The notes: generated by a model from the sequence alone, not told the origin. A stretch of 64,000 bases of DNA from Moniliella sp. 'wahieum' (GCA_003971905.1 RSEE01000008.1:1094307-1158306), one strand, 5' to 3'. Numbered from the stretch's first letter, positions 40,101 through 52,034 are shown. A program made the numbers and translations.

Positions 40101-41546
40101 TGACCGGAGCCCCGAGCGGCGGCCACGCGCCACCACCCCTGCGCCGCTGCGTCCAGGACCGCCGGTCTGGGAGCAGGTGCGGGGACCGCGGCATGGGCAG
40201 GGCGGGCGGGGCAGCAGCCTGCGTTTCGTACGCCAACTCGGCGCGAATGCGCTCAAGGTGATCCTGCTTGCGCGCCAGGCCATTCGCCGTTGATCCAGGA
40301 GTGAACTGCTCGTTGTTGCGGGCCCGCACAGGTGCTGGCGCACCCCACGCCTGTGCTGACGCGGCAATCGACGCGGCGGCGGCGGCGCAACAATGCCCGA
40401 CTCTTGTGGCCGCTCCCAAGCGCGCAATCTCCGTCCCAGCGACCGAGGCCATGAACGATCCCCAGTCCCGTCCGCTCGGGCCGGCACCAGCCCGCGCACA
40501 CCAGGGCTCGGTGGAACGTCCCATTGGCTGTACCCGGCGCCCATTGGCGGTGGCATTCTGCCTGGGCGTGAGCGTGGACGTGGTACGGCTCGGAGAGAGT
40601 GCGTGTGGTGGTGTGGAAGCCAGCAGCGGGCGAGGTAGCGCCGTGCCGGCTGGCCAGGCTCGAGGCGTGCGACACAGCGGAGGAACGTAGGGGTTGGGAG
40701 CGCCGTGTGCGTTGCCTACTGGGGAAAATCGCCAGGGTCAGAATACGAGGGTTGACGCGAGTGGGGGAGGGGGGAGGGGGAGCGACGTACGATGGCCGGT
40801 TGGGTGGGCGGGCGAAAAGCTTCGGGTGGCGGCGCTTGTCCCATGGGCCGAGGGGGGGGCGCCGGGACGTATCCTGCGTGCATGGGCTGGGAGCGAAGGC
40901 GGGGTGGTGGGGCGAAGGTGGGCCATAGACGGAGGGCATGGGGCTGCGCGGGCCGGGGTGGAGCGAGGGTGCCTGTTGCTGCTCGAGCGCGGCGGCGTAC
41001 GAGTAGCGGGTCGGGCGAGACGGCGTCTTGGCGCGGGGCTGCGCGGGCTGAGGAGCCGAGCCAGGTGCCGAGGGCGGGAGGAACGGTTGGTCGCGGCGCT
41101 GCCCTGGGAGCGGGCGTCGTCGTCGTCCGAGAGGAGCGAGGGGGCGCGCGTAGAGTGGTAGGCGCGCGGTCGGTGCCGCGCTGAGGCTGCCGAGGTGGAA
41201 GCGGCGGGGCGTAGTAAAGCCGTTGGACAGCTGGTTGGGCGGCGGGGCGTGGGCGAGATCGGGGCGGGCGAGGGGCCCCGAGGCGGAGAACATGTTGCCG
41301 CTCAGGATGGTGGGCTCGGGCGCAGCAAAGCGGGGGCCGCCCTTGCGGCTCTGGCGGGGGCGGGCAGCATGGCCGCTGCCATAGGCCGAGGCGGACGAGG
41401 CGGCGTAGCGGGCGCCGACAAGGGAGGCAGCATCGCTGGTGCTGCCGGCGTACGAGTGGGGGTAGGAGTAGGTGCCGTGGGGGGCGCCCGAGTCGCTGTA
41501 GGTGTGGGAGGGGCGGTTGAGGAGCGAGTCGACGAGGCGCGGCATG
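34182..41546 (-). CDS. Very large low-complexity protein with C-terminal MDR (quinone oxidoreductase-like) domain
   Basis: The C-terminal ~330 residues form a medium-chain dehydrogenase/reductase: WRFKKRDQ, EVLVAVIAVAIDAVDRRIVM, GFVPGRSFCGRIVEVG, GDIVFGLTD, then across an intron SGALAEFLAID, a cofactor-binding strand-turn VLILNAHDGVGLLTMQA, DLVVDTIGGRRLYD, GHFVTCYG, ending VVIRVAG at 34182. No zinc-ligand pattern is obvious, which fits the quinone-reductase branch. Upstream, conserved-looking but disordered sequence reads on through many frames to MPRLVDSLLNRPSHTYSDSG at 41546. Notable pieces are MASVAGTEIARLGAATRVGH with an Ala-rich helix (40300-40440), an acidic run near 39880, a 12-residue tandem repeat (38491-38584), KKLADGLGLGKLRFSK (37950) and a basic KSKKKKSK (36350). 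Total about 2,430 codons if one gene. Splitting into two or three genes cannot be excluded because frame breaks hide stops. Substrate unknown. Confidence 0.5.
34917..34996 (-). other. Intron in the MDR domain
   Basis: Donor GTATGT, branch-like CACTGACC, pyrimidine tract, acceptor TGCAG; 80 nt. Joins GLTDSKK to SGALAEF, the usual continuity at this site. Confidence 0.85.
38491..38584. repeat. 36-bp tandem repeat encoding a 12-residue repeat
   Basis: Two full copies and a partial third. On the minus strand they encode ETVYVDAAMHRS, ETVYVDAVMYRS and ETVFLEAN. Substitutions between copies are largely conservative, so the frame is real coding sequence. Confidence 0.85.
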
Positions 41547-43729
41547 GCGGGCAGCACACCCAGCCTCGTGGGCGGTGGTGTGGTGGTTGGGAGGGAGGTG
41601 TGGGATGGGATGGGGTCGGGACAGGTGGTTGGATGGGTGGATGCTGGCGAGAGCAAGAGTGAATCCCAATGGATTGGTGAATGCGCAAGTACGGAGTATG
41701 AAGTGAAGATGCTCGTGTCCCCCAAAAAGACGCAGCCCTGGCGCAGTGCCTGTGTGCATCCTCTGACGTCACCCACTGCCCCCTACATCGTGCGCATGCC
41801 AGCTGCCAGCGCCAGAGCACACAGCCACGCACAGCCGCCCCGTGCCGGCCGGGCCTGCACTGCCTCGCCGTTCTTGACGATCCGAAGCGGAGGAATGGTA
41901 GGGTTGGTCCCGTCCCAGCACCTGGCCCGTGTGTCTGCCCCGCACGGGCCCAGTGTGCACCCCCACCGTTCCGATCGGTCGAGGCCAGCTGTAGGATGGC
42001 AAAACACAGGCGCCGGGACGGGGCCAGGCCACGCCACGGCCAAAGCCAAGAAGCTCACGAGCGGCGATGGCCACGGACGAAGCAGGTGCCGCTGGTTCTT
42101 CCACGCGGAACGTAGAACCCCGCCTGAGTGCTGCGTGCTCGAGCTGCTCGACCTCCGCCTCGGTGCCCCCTGCCTGCGCCCATGCTCGCGGGGCCGGGGT
42201 GCCACCCCAGGCGTGCCAACTGGCCCCGATCGACGATCGCGCCAAGCACAGCGAGAGTGCCGGACGATCCCATCTAGCTTTTAGATGCGCAGCCCATTCC
42301 CCCATCCCAAACTGCGATCCCCTTTTGAGATCCCATTCATCGTCTCGGCGGTTGAGTGAGTAGCGTTGAGTTGAGTACGGAGTGTACTCAGACTGTACGA
42401 GTTGAAGTTCAATAATCGTCACGTTCTGCCGCTCAGCACACTCAGCTGAGCATCAGCACATCAGCGCTCTCCCACGCCCAACTTGGAACCAAACCTGCCG
42501 TTCGGCTGGCTGTGTGACATTGTGACATTGTGACCAGGTCCAACACTAGCCCTCTGGCATGTGCTTCGCAAGAGAGGCTGTGTGCGACGTAGGCCCGGCC
42601 CAATAAAGTGGTGCCCACAAGGAGCCAAGATGGGAGACCAGCCGCTTTGGACTGGCGCCGATCGCCAGCGAGCACAGGCCCTTTGCCCATCCATACCTGC
42701 TGAAGCTTGAAAAGCTGCAGACAGGTAGGTGTCTGCCACCATCTCATAGTCCAGCAGGCCGCAGTCGTCGTTCACAATCGATCGATGATCGTTCGGCATG
42801 GCTGTAGGGAAGTGTAGCCATCCCTGAAAGTGTGCACACGCCGTTCCGGGCTGGCACTCGTCTCGAAGCTTCAAGTCAACCTTCAAGCTTCAAGCGTCAG
42901 ATGTATGGACCAGGCCTGGAAGAGGGGGTTGTTCCTCCTCCGGGGATAGTACACAGTAGGATACTGATGAGACCTGGTGACATGATATCCTCGAGGGTGA
43001 TGCAATCGCACTGGTGTGGTGGTGGTTAAGCCCACCAGCAACGCCTACAGATGACCATCAAGCACCCAGTCGCCATCAGGGGCGTAAGCGCGGAACGAGG
43101 AAAACCAGGAGAGAGAAAACAACGGAACTCCAAGCCTGAGGAGGAACTGAAGGGACGTTGGCCAAAGCACGAGCCACCCGATGGCTCAACAGATGCTACT
43201 GGCAACCTGCAGGTGTAACCGTATAAACGGTTCTACTATGGTCCAGGGAACCATCGAAGGCGTAAGTAGAGCGGATGCACCCTCTCTTCCTCCGTCGACT
43301 GTCTCCAATATGGCCGCTCGGCTCTGGGGTTGCAGTACGACACGAGGGTCAACCAGCAGCGTCAGTGAGCAGGCGTTCGGTCCTGCATGCCGGACCACCG
43401 CAGCGTGACTGCGAGCGTCGCCGCGAGTGCGACTGCGAGTGCGGCTGCGGTCCCGGCTGCGAAGGCAGTGGGGTTCTGGCAAGGGGGCCAGCGTGGTGAG
43501 TGGGTTGGATTTGGACCTGGCTTGGCTGCTGGCACGGCGGCGCGGGTGGGGCACGAGGCCGGGACGGGGGCTGCTGTGGCAGGCCGACTGTGGCGCGGTG
43601 CGCAGCGCTGCGAGGTTCACTGCAATGTTCAATCTGAATCTGGACCCCATCCACCAAGAACGCCTCCCATCGCCTGCCCATCAGCTCCCTCCCAAGGCAC
43701 CCCCCCCCCGCGCCCATTCTCCCCCCCCC
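41547..43729. other. Intergenic region between divergent MDR-protein and STK16-like genes
   Basis: Shared upstream region of two divergently transcribed genes. It carries GAGTAC words (42366-42400), a GCTCAGC/CAGCTGAGC cluster (42432-42475), a period-8 TGTGACAT run (42508-42535) and AAGCTTC words (42865-42896). The stretch 43400-43600 is rich in GCGAGTGC-like words. No gene recognised. Confidence 0.5.
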
Positions 43730-45076
43730 ATGTCTGGAGCCGGGTACGGATCCTTGTCCGGCAGCGCCGGTGGCGTTGTCAACGCTGTGCTGGAGCGCGT
43801 GCAGGACGCGCTGTTTGCGCTTGGCTCGTGTCTGCCCTGCCACGTCGGCGGCGCCTCGACGCTCAAGCTCAATGGGCGGCAGTACGAGGTGGTGCGCTTG
43901 TTGGGCGAGGGTGGGTTCTCGTTTGTCTATCTCGTGCGCGACAAGACGAGTGGGCGCGAGTTTGCGCTGAAAAAGATCCGCTGTGCGCTGGGCTCGGATA
44001 CGTTTCGCGAAGCGTTGCGCGAGATTGATGCCACCAAGCGCTTCCGCTCCCCAACATCATTCGCCTCTACGACTCGGCCATCGTGCAGGATGGCGAGGGC
44101 AAGCTCATCTACCTCTTCCTCCCTTACTACCCGCGCGGCAACGTGCAGGACGCCATCAATGCCCACACCGTCCGCGGCTCCCGCTTTGGCGAAAAGGAAC
44201 TGCTCACCATCTTCCTCGGCACCTGCCACGCTGTCCAGACCTTGCACCGCTACCCCGCTGCCCAACGTGCAAGCCCAACGAGGCCACATGCCTGCCCTTT
44301 CAACGGCGTCCGACGCGACCCTGGTCCCTTCTGCTTCCCACCACGCCATCCACCCGCCGTCTCATGCGGATGAGGACGATGACCTGGCCGGGCCCAAACC
44401 GACTGCCCCCATGGTCATTCGGCCAGCGACGAACGAGGCGGATGGCGAGGCGGCCGCGCCGCTCATCTCTGCCGAGGACGAACCGACCACCTACCCACCT
44501 CCTCGCGGCGCGCGTGATTCCGACGAGATGGCGCGTGCGGACAGTGCCGGTGCCGGTGCCGATGCCGGGACCGCGACGGGCGGGGAAATGATGCCGTATG
44601 CGCATCGCGACCTGAAGCCGGGGAACATCATGTTGGCTGAAGACGGCACGCCGTTGCTGTACGATTTTGGAAGTACGATCAAGGCGCGTCGGACGATTTC
44701 CTCCCGACGTTTAGCGGTGGCCGAACAAGATTTGGCCGCCGAACAATCTTCCATGCCCTACCGCGCACCGGAACTGTTTGACGTCAAGACCAACACGACG
44801 ATTACCGAAGCGTGGACATTTGGTCGATGGGGTGTGTGCTCTATGCCATGGCCTACCTCCACTCGCCTTTGAGACGGACCAGACCGTGGGACAGGGCGGT
44901 TCACTGGCCTTGGCCGTGCTCAATGGCGAGTACCAATTGCCCAGCGAAACCCAAACGTGTACTCGTCCGCTACGCGAACCATCATCCAGCGCTGCTTGAC
45001 CCTCGACCCCGCTGCCCGCCCTACGATCGAAGAACTGATCCAGCTCACCCGCTCCGCGCTCGCCGCGCTCGCCTGA
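43730..45076 (+). CDS. STK16/Env7-type serine/threonine kinase (NAK family)
   Basis: Members are lipid-anchored Golgi/vacuole kinases controlling membrane fusion and secretion. Start MSGAGYGSLSGSAGG at 43730 is preferred over the in-frame Met at 43625 because the family begins shortly before a Cys pair, here GSCLPCH, a likely palmitoylation site. Then: GRQYEVVRLLGEGGFSFVYL (Gly loop), FALKKIRCALGSDTFREAL, RSPNIIRLYDSAIVQDGEGK, IYLFLPYYPRGNVQDAINAH, an insert of about 115 acidic/Pro residues, YAHRDLKPGNIMLAEDGTP with catalytic Asp at 44609-44611, LLYDFGST, MPYRAPELFDV, VDIWSMGCVLYAMAYL, and a C-terminus TIEELIQLTRSALAALA, stop at 45074-45076. A similar insert before HRD is common in fungal homologues. 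Five frame changes are needed, near 44055, 44256, 44813, 44868 and 44957, each explained by one missing base. All catalytic residues are kept. Confidence 0.88.
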
Positions 45077-45903
45077 CCAGGTGTGGTGCGGCGGGAGGGG
45101 CGGTGCGGCCGGCGGGGTGGCGCTGAGGCAGCGGAGGCGTGAGCTGGGACTGTGCTGCTGTGGACTGGACGATTGAATTGTTGGCGTTTGCTATCCATCT
45201 GCACGAAGTACACACTCGAGAAGGCTGCGTGGGCAGCGGCGGGAAGGATATAGGCCGTGGGCATGGTCGCCGCGCGGCAGATGCGCATGTGCAGCACGCT
45301 GGCCGCCATCGGGCGAGGCGAGGCGGATGCATGCAGCGATGGGTGTGTGCGCGTGGCGGTGGCTGCAACCCCCCACCCAGCGCCACGCCCCCAAGCCCGG
45401 CTGGATCGGTGCAAGGCCACCGTGCGGGAGGTCACATGACTGCGAGGGGGCGGTGGCGAACCTACGGGCTGCCTCGGCCGGCGTGCCTCGGCCGCCGTCT
45501 GTCGCAATCGCCGAGAAAGGGCGGCTGGGAGTTGGGGGTGGGGTTGGGATCGCATGCCGCGTGGAGTCGCAGCCAGACGAAGCGCACTGCCCCGACGGGG
45601 AAGGCGGGAGCCTCAGCTGCTGGGGCCGAGCGCTGGGGGCGGGTTAAGCCACTTGGTACTTGGGACTTATCGCCGGCCGAGTGCGGTGGAAGCAGATCGA
45701 AGGCTGTTGCTCTTATACATGTCGTAGTGCCTCGGGCGGGGCAGCGCCGACGCCACGGGCCAGCCGAGTGCACTGTCCCTGGCTTGCCTGGTGCGGCAGG
45801 GCGCTTGCGGTCTGTTGCAGCGCACCCGCCTACAACCTCCGCCTCTCTCTGACACGCCCCTTTACTGCCCCACCACACCACCACCTCCTCCCCCCTTTGC
45901 GCC
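45077..45903. other. Intergenic region
   Basis: Spacer between two plus-strand genes. The last 100 bases before 45904 are C-rich (CCACCACACCACC), as in pyrimidine-rich fungal promoters. No other gene seen. Confidence 0.5.
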
Positions 45904-48900
45904 ATGTCGGCCCCCGCCACCCCCCGCCCGACGACCCCGGCGACCCCCCCCGTCCGCCCCTCCCCCCCGCCCCTCCCCCTGCCTCCGCCCACGACGACCT
46001 GATCGCCTCCCTTGCCCACGCCGCGGAGCGCAGCCGCGCCATGTTTGGCTCCGCCCCGCCCCCCCATCTTCTTCCCGCTCTCCGCGGCCGAGATGCGCCA
46101 GGCAGGTCCCGATGTCATCATCGAGTTCCACCCCGCCCGCCTCGATCCTATCCTCGCCGCACCCTCTTCGCCCCGCTCTCCACCACGCGCCTCTTCCCCC
46201 GGCCCCCGTTGCCCCACCCATCGCCGTCCCCTGCACCAGCGCCAGCCCCGCAGCCCGCCTCGGTGTCCCATCCTCCAGCAGCATCCGCATCCGCATCCGC
46301 ATCCTATCCTGCATCTACATCTGCACCCGAGCCTGCCACAACCACCTGCGTCTACCCACACCTGAGCCTGCCGCGCCTCCCGAGTCTTCATCAACTCCCA
46401 GCCTGCATCTGGGCCTGGGACCGCGGCTTTGTTATCTGAACAGACTCCTACCCCACCGAGCTGTCTTCTGCTCCTACTCTGCCGACGATACGCGCCGAGA
46501 CGCTCCACCGTCCCGTCGATGCACTGATGCCCCACGTCATCGCCTGTCCCAACCATGGGCGCTCAAATCCGTCGTATTGCGACGTGCGTTTGGCTCGTCA
46601 TCAGGGCATCACCTTGGTGCCCCCGACGATTCCCGACTGGCGGAATCGGTGCGGGCGCTGTTTGTGGATGCACCCTATATGCCAGTCCACCCGCTCTTTA
46701 TCCCGGCCAATGCCAGCACCCTCCCTTGGGCATGCCTTTACGATCCGCTTACCGAGCTCGCCTGGCCGCTCATCCCATTTGAGTACGATCAGTCCATGTC
46801 GGAGGACGTGATTCTTCAACGCCGCAATCAACTCTTGGCCCAGGAACACCGTCCCTACGCGTCTACCTCCACCCACTTTTGGTCCGCTCCAGATCGACCA
46901 TTTTGCACCTTCTTCCCCCCGGATCACACTGGGAGCCGAATCGAGCATGCTCGTGCTGCGCGCGCTGCCCGGTCGGCCGGAGCAGGTGCTGCTGGTGCTG
47001 CTGCACCGACCACACCTCACGGCCTCGCTCTTCGTCTTCGTCCTCTTCCGTACGAGACCCCCCGTCGGCCAGGCTTTGCGCACCTCATCTCGGGTCACCC
47101 GTTCCGCTCTCGATCCTTTTCCTGCATACCCCAGAGGAACTTTCTGCCATGCTGGCTGGCGGGAGGGGGGGCAAACCGGCGGAACAGCCGGATCCTGCCA
47201 AGGCGCGTCAGTTTGTCGATGGCTTGGAACGTGTGGATGCGGAGCTGCGGAGCCGGATGAGTCGGTTGGGCATGGGACATTGCGGATCTGTCGGGATCGA
47301 GTCAGTCGGCGACAACGTTAGGCTGTGGGATTGTCTCGAGCCGTACGACGAGGAGGACCGGCCTGCGTGGCTCGCTTCGTCCGAGCAAGAGGCGCGCGAC
47401 GCCCAAGTGGTCGGCATCCTTGTCCTGGCCACCACGTTGTCATGCCGCCTGTCTCCCCGCGAATGGCTCGCGTCCACGCGCCCGTCCGAATGGAGTTGCC
47501 CCTTCTGCCGTGCGCACCTGGACCAAGATCACACCCACCTCGCCCTCTCCCCCGAGGCCAAGGCGGCGGCAGGCGCGCAGGGTCGCTCAGTGCGAGAGGA
47601 TACGCTTTCGAGAACGCGCTCACGGATGGCGATGCGATGCTCCAGCCTGTTTCCTCCCCAGATACCCAGATGAAGCGCCTGCCACTGCACTGCGGCCCCT
47701 GGCGCCTCCGACTCGGTCGAGGCGACTATAACCGTGCTGGGTCGCATGCTGGCCTTGTCACCGTGCCACCACCACTCCACGTGGACTGCATGCTCACTTC
47801 CCTCCGCATCGCGCACGAGCCACATTTTGACGAGTCGAGTCTGCCTCGGACACGGACGATGCCAGTGCAGCGAGGAGGAGGAGGAAGAGGGAAAGGAAGA
47901 AACGGAGCACGTGGTGCCCTCGGAGCGGATGGGAGAGGTTCCCACGATCACAATGAACTTTGTCTCCCGGCCACCTCAACCTCCACCTTCGCCTCCACCT
48001 CGGACGTCACGCCTGCTGCGCCTCGCACGTCTCTGTCTTCACCTCCTTCCACAGGGCCGGGCCAGACGAACGTGGCAAACTGTACAATCTCCTCTGTGGG
48101 CAGCGACGACCTATGACCATGTCCAGCACGTGGCCCGCCGGCCTGCGCCAGGGCGCTGCTCCCTGTCTGTCTCGTCGGACTCGGACAGCATGGGTGTGGA
48201 TGGTGATGGGGATGGGGGCGCGCCCGCGCCCCCCGCCACCACCACGCACCTTGAGCCAAGCCCGCTTTTTCTCTCCCTCGCGCTCACACGGATCTAGTGC
48301 AGATCAACGCTGCCCGATCCGCGCTCGCTCCGCCCGGCCCCGGCCCTGGCACGCCGACCACCCCCAAGCCGGCCCGAGCGCTGTACCTGACCCTTTACCC
48401 TCGTCCGCGCCTTCGTCGCGCCCGCACCTGTACCTTCTGCGCTGGGCGAGCTTGGCCCGCGCCGGACCAGCTCGAGCCTAGCGTGTGCCGCCGGTGGCAG
48501 TGGCAGCGCCCCACTTCCCCACCTCGCTCCCTCTTTGCCCGCACCGCTTCAGGTCAGGTCAAGCTGCGCGGCCGATGGGCGGGTGCCCGCTGTGTCGGAG
48601 GGAAGTGTGGACGGAGATCCCGTTGCTGAGGCGGCATGCCCATACCCATACACATGCCCATGCCCATGCCCATGCCCATGCACATATTGGTTCGCATCCT
48701 GGTTCGCATCCTGGTTCGCATCCTGGGTCGGATGACCGCTGTGGCGGAAAACGCGCGTGCAGCACTTCCCCCGCCACCCATGCTTGAGCCCTCGGCACGC
48801 CTCTTGTCCCGCCGTCGGACGCTTGCCACGTCTCCACCGGGACCCGGTGCCGGCCTGGCCACGGACCAAGCTGCCCCAGCCGAGCCAGCTGAGCCAGCCG

Positions 48901-49274
48901 AGCCAGCTGAGCCAGCCGAGCCAGCTGAGCCAGCCGAGCCAGCCGAGCCAGCCGAGCCAGGTGGGCACGCCGCGTCTGCGACCGAGCTGGACCCGCTCCT
49001 CCCGCCGCACCAGAACCTTGAGGGCGAGTCGTACTCGTGCGCTCTCCGTCCCTGCTTGCTTGTCCGTGCGCTTACTTCCTCCGTTTTTTGGCGTGCAGGC
49101 GTGCGGGCGTGCGGCGTGCGGGCGTGCCTGCCGTGCCCCACCCCCCTGCCCCTCTCCGCACGCATGCACCTCTTCCTATATCCCCCATCCGTCATCCATC
49201 TTCCTCACGTCAATATTCAATCGAGGCGCGCATGGAACCTCCCCCCCCCCTCAGATCTCAGATACGGCAAGTAG
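45904..49274 (+). CDS. Protein of unknown function with CPxCR motifs and repeats
   Basis: Not recognised. Start MSAPATPRPTTPATPP at 45904 follows a C-rich leader. Plausible coding blocks, switching frame: DDLIASLAHAAERSRAMFGS (45996-46055), FFPLSAAEMRQAGPDVIIEF and HPARLDPILAA (46070-46165), a Pro/Ala/Ser stretch, VRALFVDAPYMPVHPLFIPA and LAWPLIPFEYDQSMSEDVIL (46650-46820), LVLRALPGRPEQVLLVLLHR (46950-47010), ARQFVDGLERVDAELRSRMS (47205-47265), then WSCPFCRAHLDQDHTHLAL (47495-47550). A Glu-rich run lies near 47870-47920. A second CPLCRREVWTEIPLLRR (48580-48630) leads into a His-Ala/Thr run. A Pro-Ala-Glu repeat ends near 48960 and the open frame closes at 49272. The two CPxCR motifs resemble half a zinc finger, but no full RING is visible. 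The 3' limit is uncertain and this could be two genes. Confidence 0.4.
48637..48725. repeat. (CCCATG)n and 12-bp GGTTCGCATCCT tandem repeats
   Basis: A CCCATG/CCCATA array (48637-48682) is followed by three copies of a 12-bp unit (48689-48725). In one frame they encode His-Ala dipeptides then GSHP repeats. Confidence 0.85.
48878..48960. repeat. 9-bp GAGCCAGCC/T tandem repeat encoding Pro-Ala-Glu
   Basis: About nine copies with an alternating C/T. One frame gives (PAE)n, joining hydrophilic sequence on both sides. Confidence 0.9.
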
Positions 49275-50768
49275 CCCCTTGATTTGTCCTGGATTTGTCC
49301 TTGGTAGTGAAATCAGATACGACTGGACGACAGGACAGGACAGGGCTGAGCATACTGAGCACTAATTAAATGGCCTGGTTGGTAGCTGACCTGACTGAGA
49401 GACCGACATGGGGCCGCATAACGGTACGCTGAGCCTCAGCCTCAGCGCTCAGGCCGCGTGCTCCTTGCTCTCCTGCTGCTCATCGCCAGCTCCGGCCCGA
49501 CCTTGGCCTCAGCCTCGACGCCCAGCCGGGGCAGGAGCGGATGCAGGCGCCTGTCCCACCTTGCTCGTCCCAACGCCGCCAGCTGAGCAGACAAGATGGG
49601 TGCCTACTCCGTACTCAACACACTCAACACCTCAACGTTCAACCTAGCTTTACTATGATTTATGATTCCTCAGGTCCCGTGTCCTCCTCGGCTTGGACCG
49701 ACGACAGAAGCGGCATCCCTGGCATGACATAGTATGCACCACCCAGCCCGTCCCAACCGATCTTTTCCCTCTCACCCACAGATTGCTCGGTCTGCTTAAC
49801 AAAGTGCCCCCTTTTTTATTGGTCGGCTCCACATGCCACAGTAGCGTCTTAGCACTCCACAACTGAAAGGAGCCGACCCGCTGGCCGTTGTGACACACTG
49901 GGGCACACCGCACAGGGCGCCACTTCCTCCCGCATGGACCAAAGTGGCTCCCCCCTGGGTCTTGGCACCACCGCGTTTACCCCACGCCGGGGCTATGGAT
50001 CATGTCGATCATGGATCATAGATTATGGATCAGACATGTCACATCCTCCGACGCCAACAGGAGCGGAACCACAAGGGGAACGCAACAGGGGTAACAGGGA
50101 GCGACAGGTGCAACCGCAGCCGGCACCCGCTGTGCGTCGCAGGTGGGTCGCTGCACGCGAAAAAGGGGCGGCTGGTGGGGTTTTGGGTTTTGGACTTGGT
50201 TGGGCGCTGGACAGGGAGGTGGTGTGCACTTTTCTCTTCTCTCTTCTCTTTTCTCTCTTCTCTCTCTCTCTCTCTTCTCGTTACGCGTTACGTGCAAGCC
50301 GTTAGCGTTAGCGCCGCCTGTACTGCCGTTGGACGTTGAACGTTGAAAAGAGAGGAGGGAGCGATGGGGAGCCCTGGACGCATTGGATGCAATTGGATTG
50401 GTGTCAGCTCAGTGGCTTGGCACCGTGCCCGGCAGGAGTTTCCCCACGGGGGCATGTGGCTTGTGCGACGATATTGCCTCAGGCTGATCACGTTGATACG
50501 TTGATCCCCGTTCCGCGCTCCGTTCTTGCCACGGTGCCAAGGCAGCGGCGTGGCTGGCAGAAAAGGGTGGGCGGCGGCACGTCCCGATGGGATCCTCCGC
50601 TGCTAATTGTTAGACCCTTTGACCCGCTGTGGAACTCAGCCGGCAGGGAATGTCGGGGCTTTTCTGGTTTTGTGGCTTGGCGAAGATCAGGCTGATCTCA
50701 CATGCCACAGTCTCCTGTTCCATGTTCCCACCTGTCCCCGCTCTGTCTGGTCGACATATACAGTGTGG

Positions 50769-50850
50769 GTCGGCTGAGTGGCTCGGCTGAGGCACTGCTG
50801 AGCGCCGAGGCTCAGCACCGGGGTTCAGCCGCTCAGCCTTGGTTCTGAGC
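50769..50850. repeat. Cluster of GCTGAGC / GCTCAGC words
   Basis: At least seven copies of GCTGAG or its complement CTCAGC in 82 bases, in both orientations, giving several possible short stems. Confidence 0.75.
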
Positions 50851-51566
50851 GCCTTCGGAAAGAAAGAGGCGATAAAGTAACCTCCGCGGCGTTCCCTCCG
50901 GTCCTATAATTCCCTTGCGCTGCTCGCCACGCGCCATTCCACACCTCCTTTTTCCTATCGGCACGTACCACCCTGTACTGTATCCACACCAGCTACCCTG
51001 GCGGGCTCTCGTCCCAACCCAGGGCCCTGCCCAGGCGCGGTTCTAGGCGTTCTAGGGGGAAAGGAATAGGCGGAGAATGGAGAGGCCATGCACGTAAGCG
51101 CATGCTTACTGTGCCTGTTGGGGAGGCGCTCACCCACACCACCCCAGCCCTACCCGGCCCTGAGAAGCCCAGCTGGCCATGAACGAGTGGGCTTGGCAGC
51201 GCTCCCCTCATCTGCCCTACCGCCCCCGACCAAGTGGTATTGAGAGCGGCTGAGCACCATACGCCGCGTCCTCGATGATCGATGAGTAGTGACTGATTCG
51301 AGCATCTCTTCCTGGCTCAGACCGGTCAGGCGGTCAGGACCTGTCCATGTCAGGCTCCGAACTCCGACGGGCGTTAAGCTTTGCTTTACTCAGCAGCGGT
51401 GCCCAGGCAGCGCGCAGCCGAGAGGGTTACGTGTTGCGGGTTACAGGGTTGCCGCGTTACCAGTTGGCACGTTACGCGTTGACGCGTGACGGGCTGAGCT
51501 TTGGGCGCGTACGCGCTTTTTCCAGGCCGACCGGGGTGGCCGGTGGCGCCGTCACAACAAGTGACC

Positions 51567-51613
51567 AGTCACTAGTCACTAGTCACTAGTCACTCGTGTC
51601 AGTCACTAGTCAC
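51567..51613. repeat. (ACTAGTC)n palindromic heptamer repeat
   Basis: Three exact copies at 51571-51591, a decayed copy, then another ACTAGTC at 51605. ACTAGT is a palindrome. Confidence 0.9.
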
Positions 51614-52034
51614 CGGCGTGCTGAGCTCAGCGCTCAGCCTGGGCGCTGAGGCTCGCCTGTCTGCCGGCGTCTCTGGGTTGAGGTGGAGCAGCGCTCAGCC
51701 GCGGCCGCAAGCCGGACACGGGACAGTTGGTCGGGCGGTGCGGTGCCTCGTGCGCCCAGGCCTCGCCCTGCGCTGGAGCGCTGTGGGCCCTGGTGGGGGA
51801 AGGGACAGGCGGTGCAGCCTGGTGCTGGCCGCTTGCCATGTGCCGCGCGCTGGAGAGGCAAGTACCAAGTGGGCTGCTCGTGCTTTCTGGTGTGCTTCCT
51901 GCGCCGTCTGGTTGCTGTTGCCGGGGCTACGATCTGTTATGGCCTTGGGCCTTGGGCCGTACCGGCCGTACATCTTCCCGTCCAGTACCCGCCCGACCAC
52001 GTGGCATGGCCTTGACCGCCTGCTGTGCGCTGTC

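Noticed and set aside
43730-45076. Programmed frameshifting or an altered genetic code as cause of the frame breaks
   Set aside because: Breaks occur at different short homopolymers without a shared slippery site, and UBC9 reads normally with standard codons.
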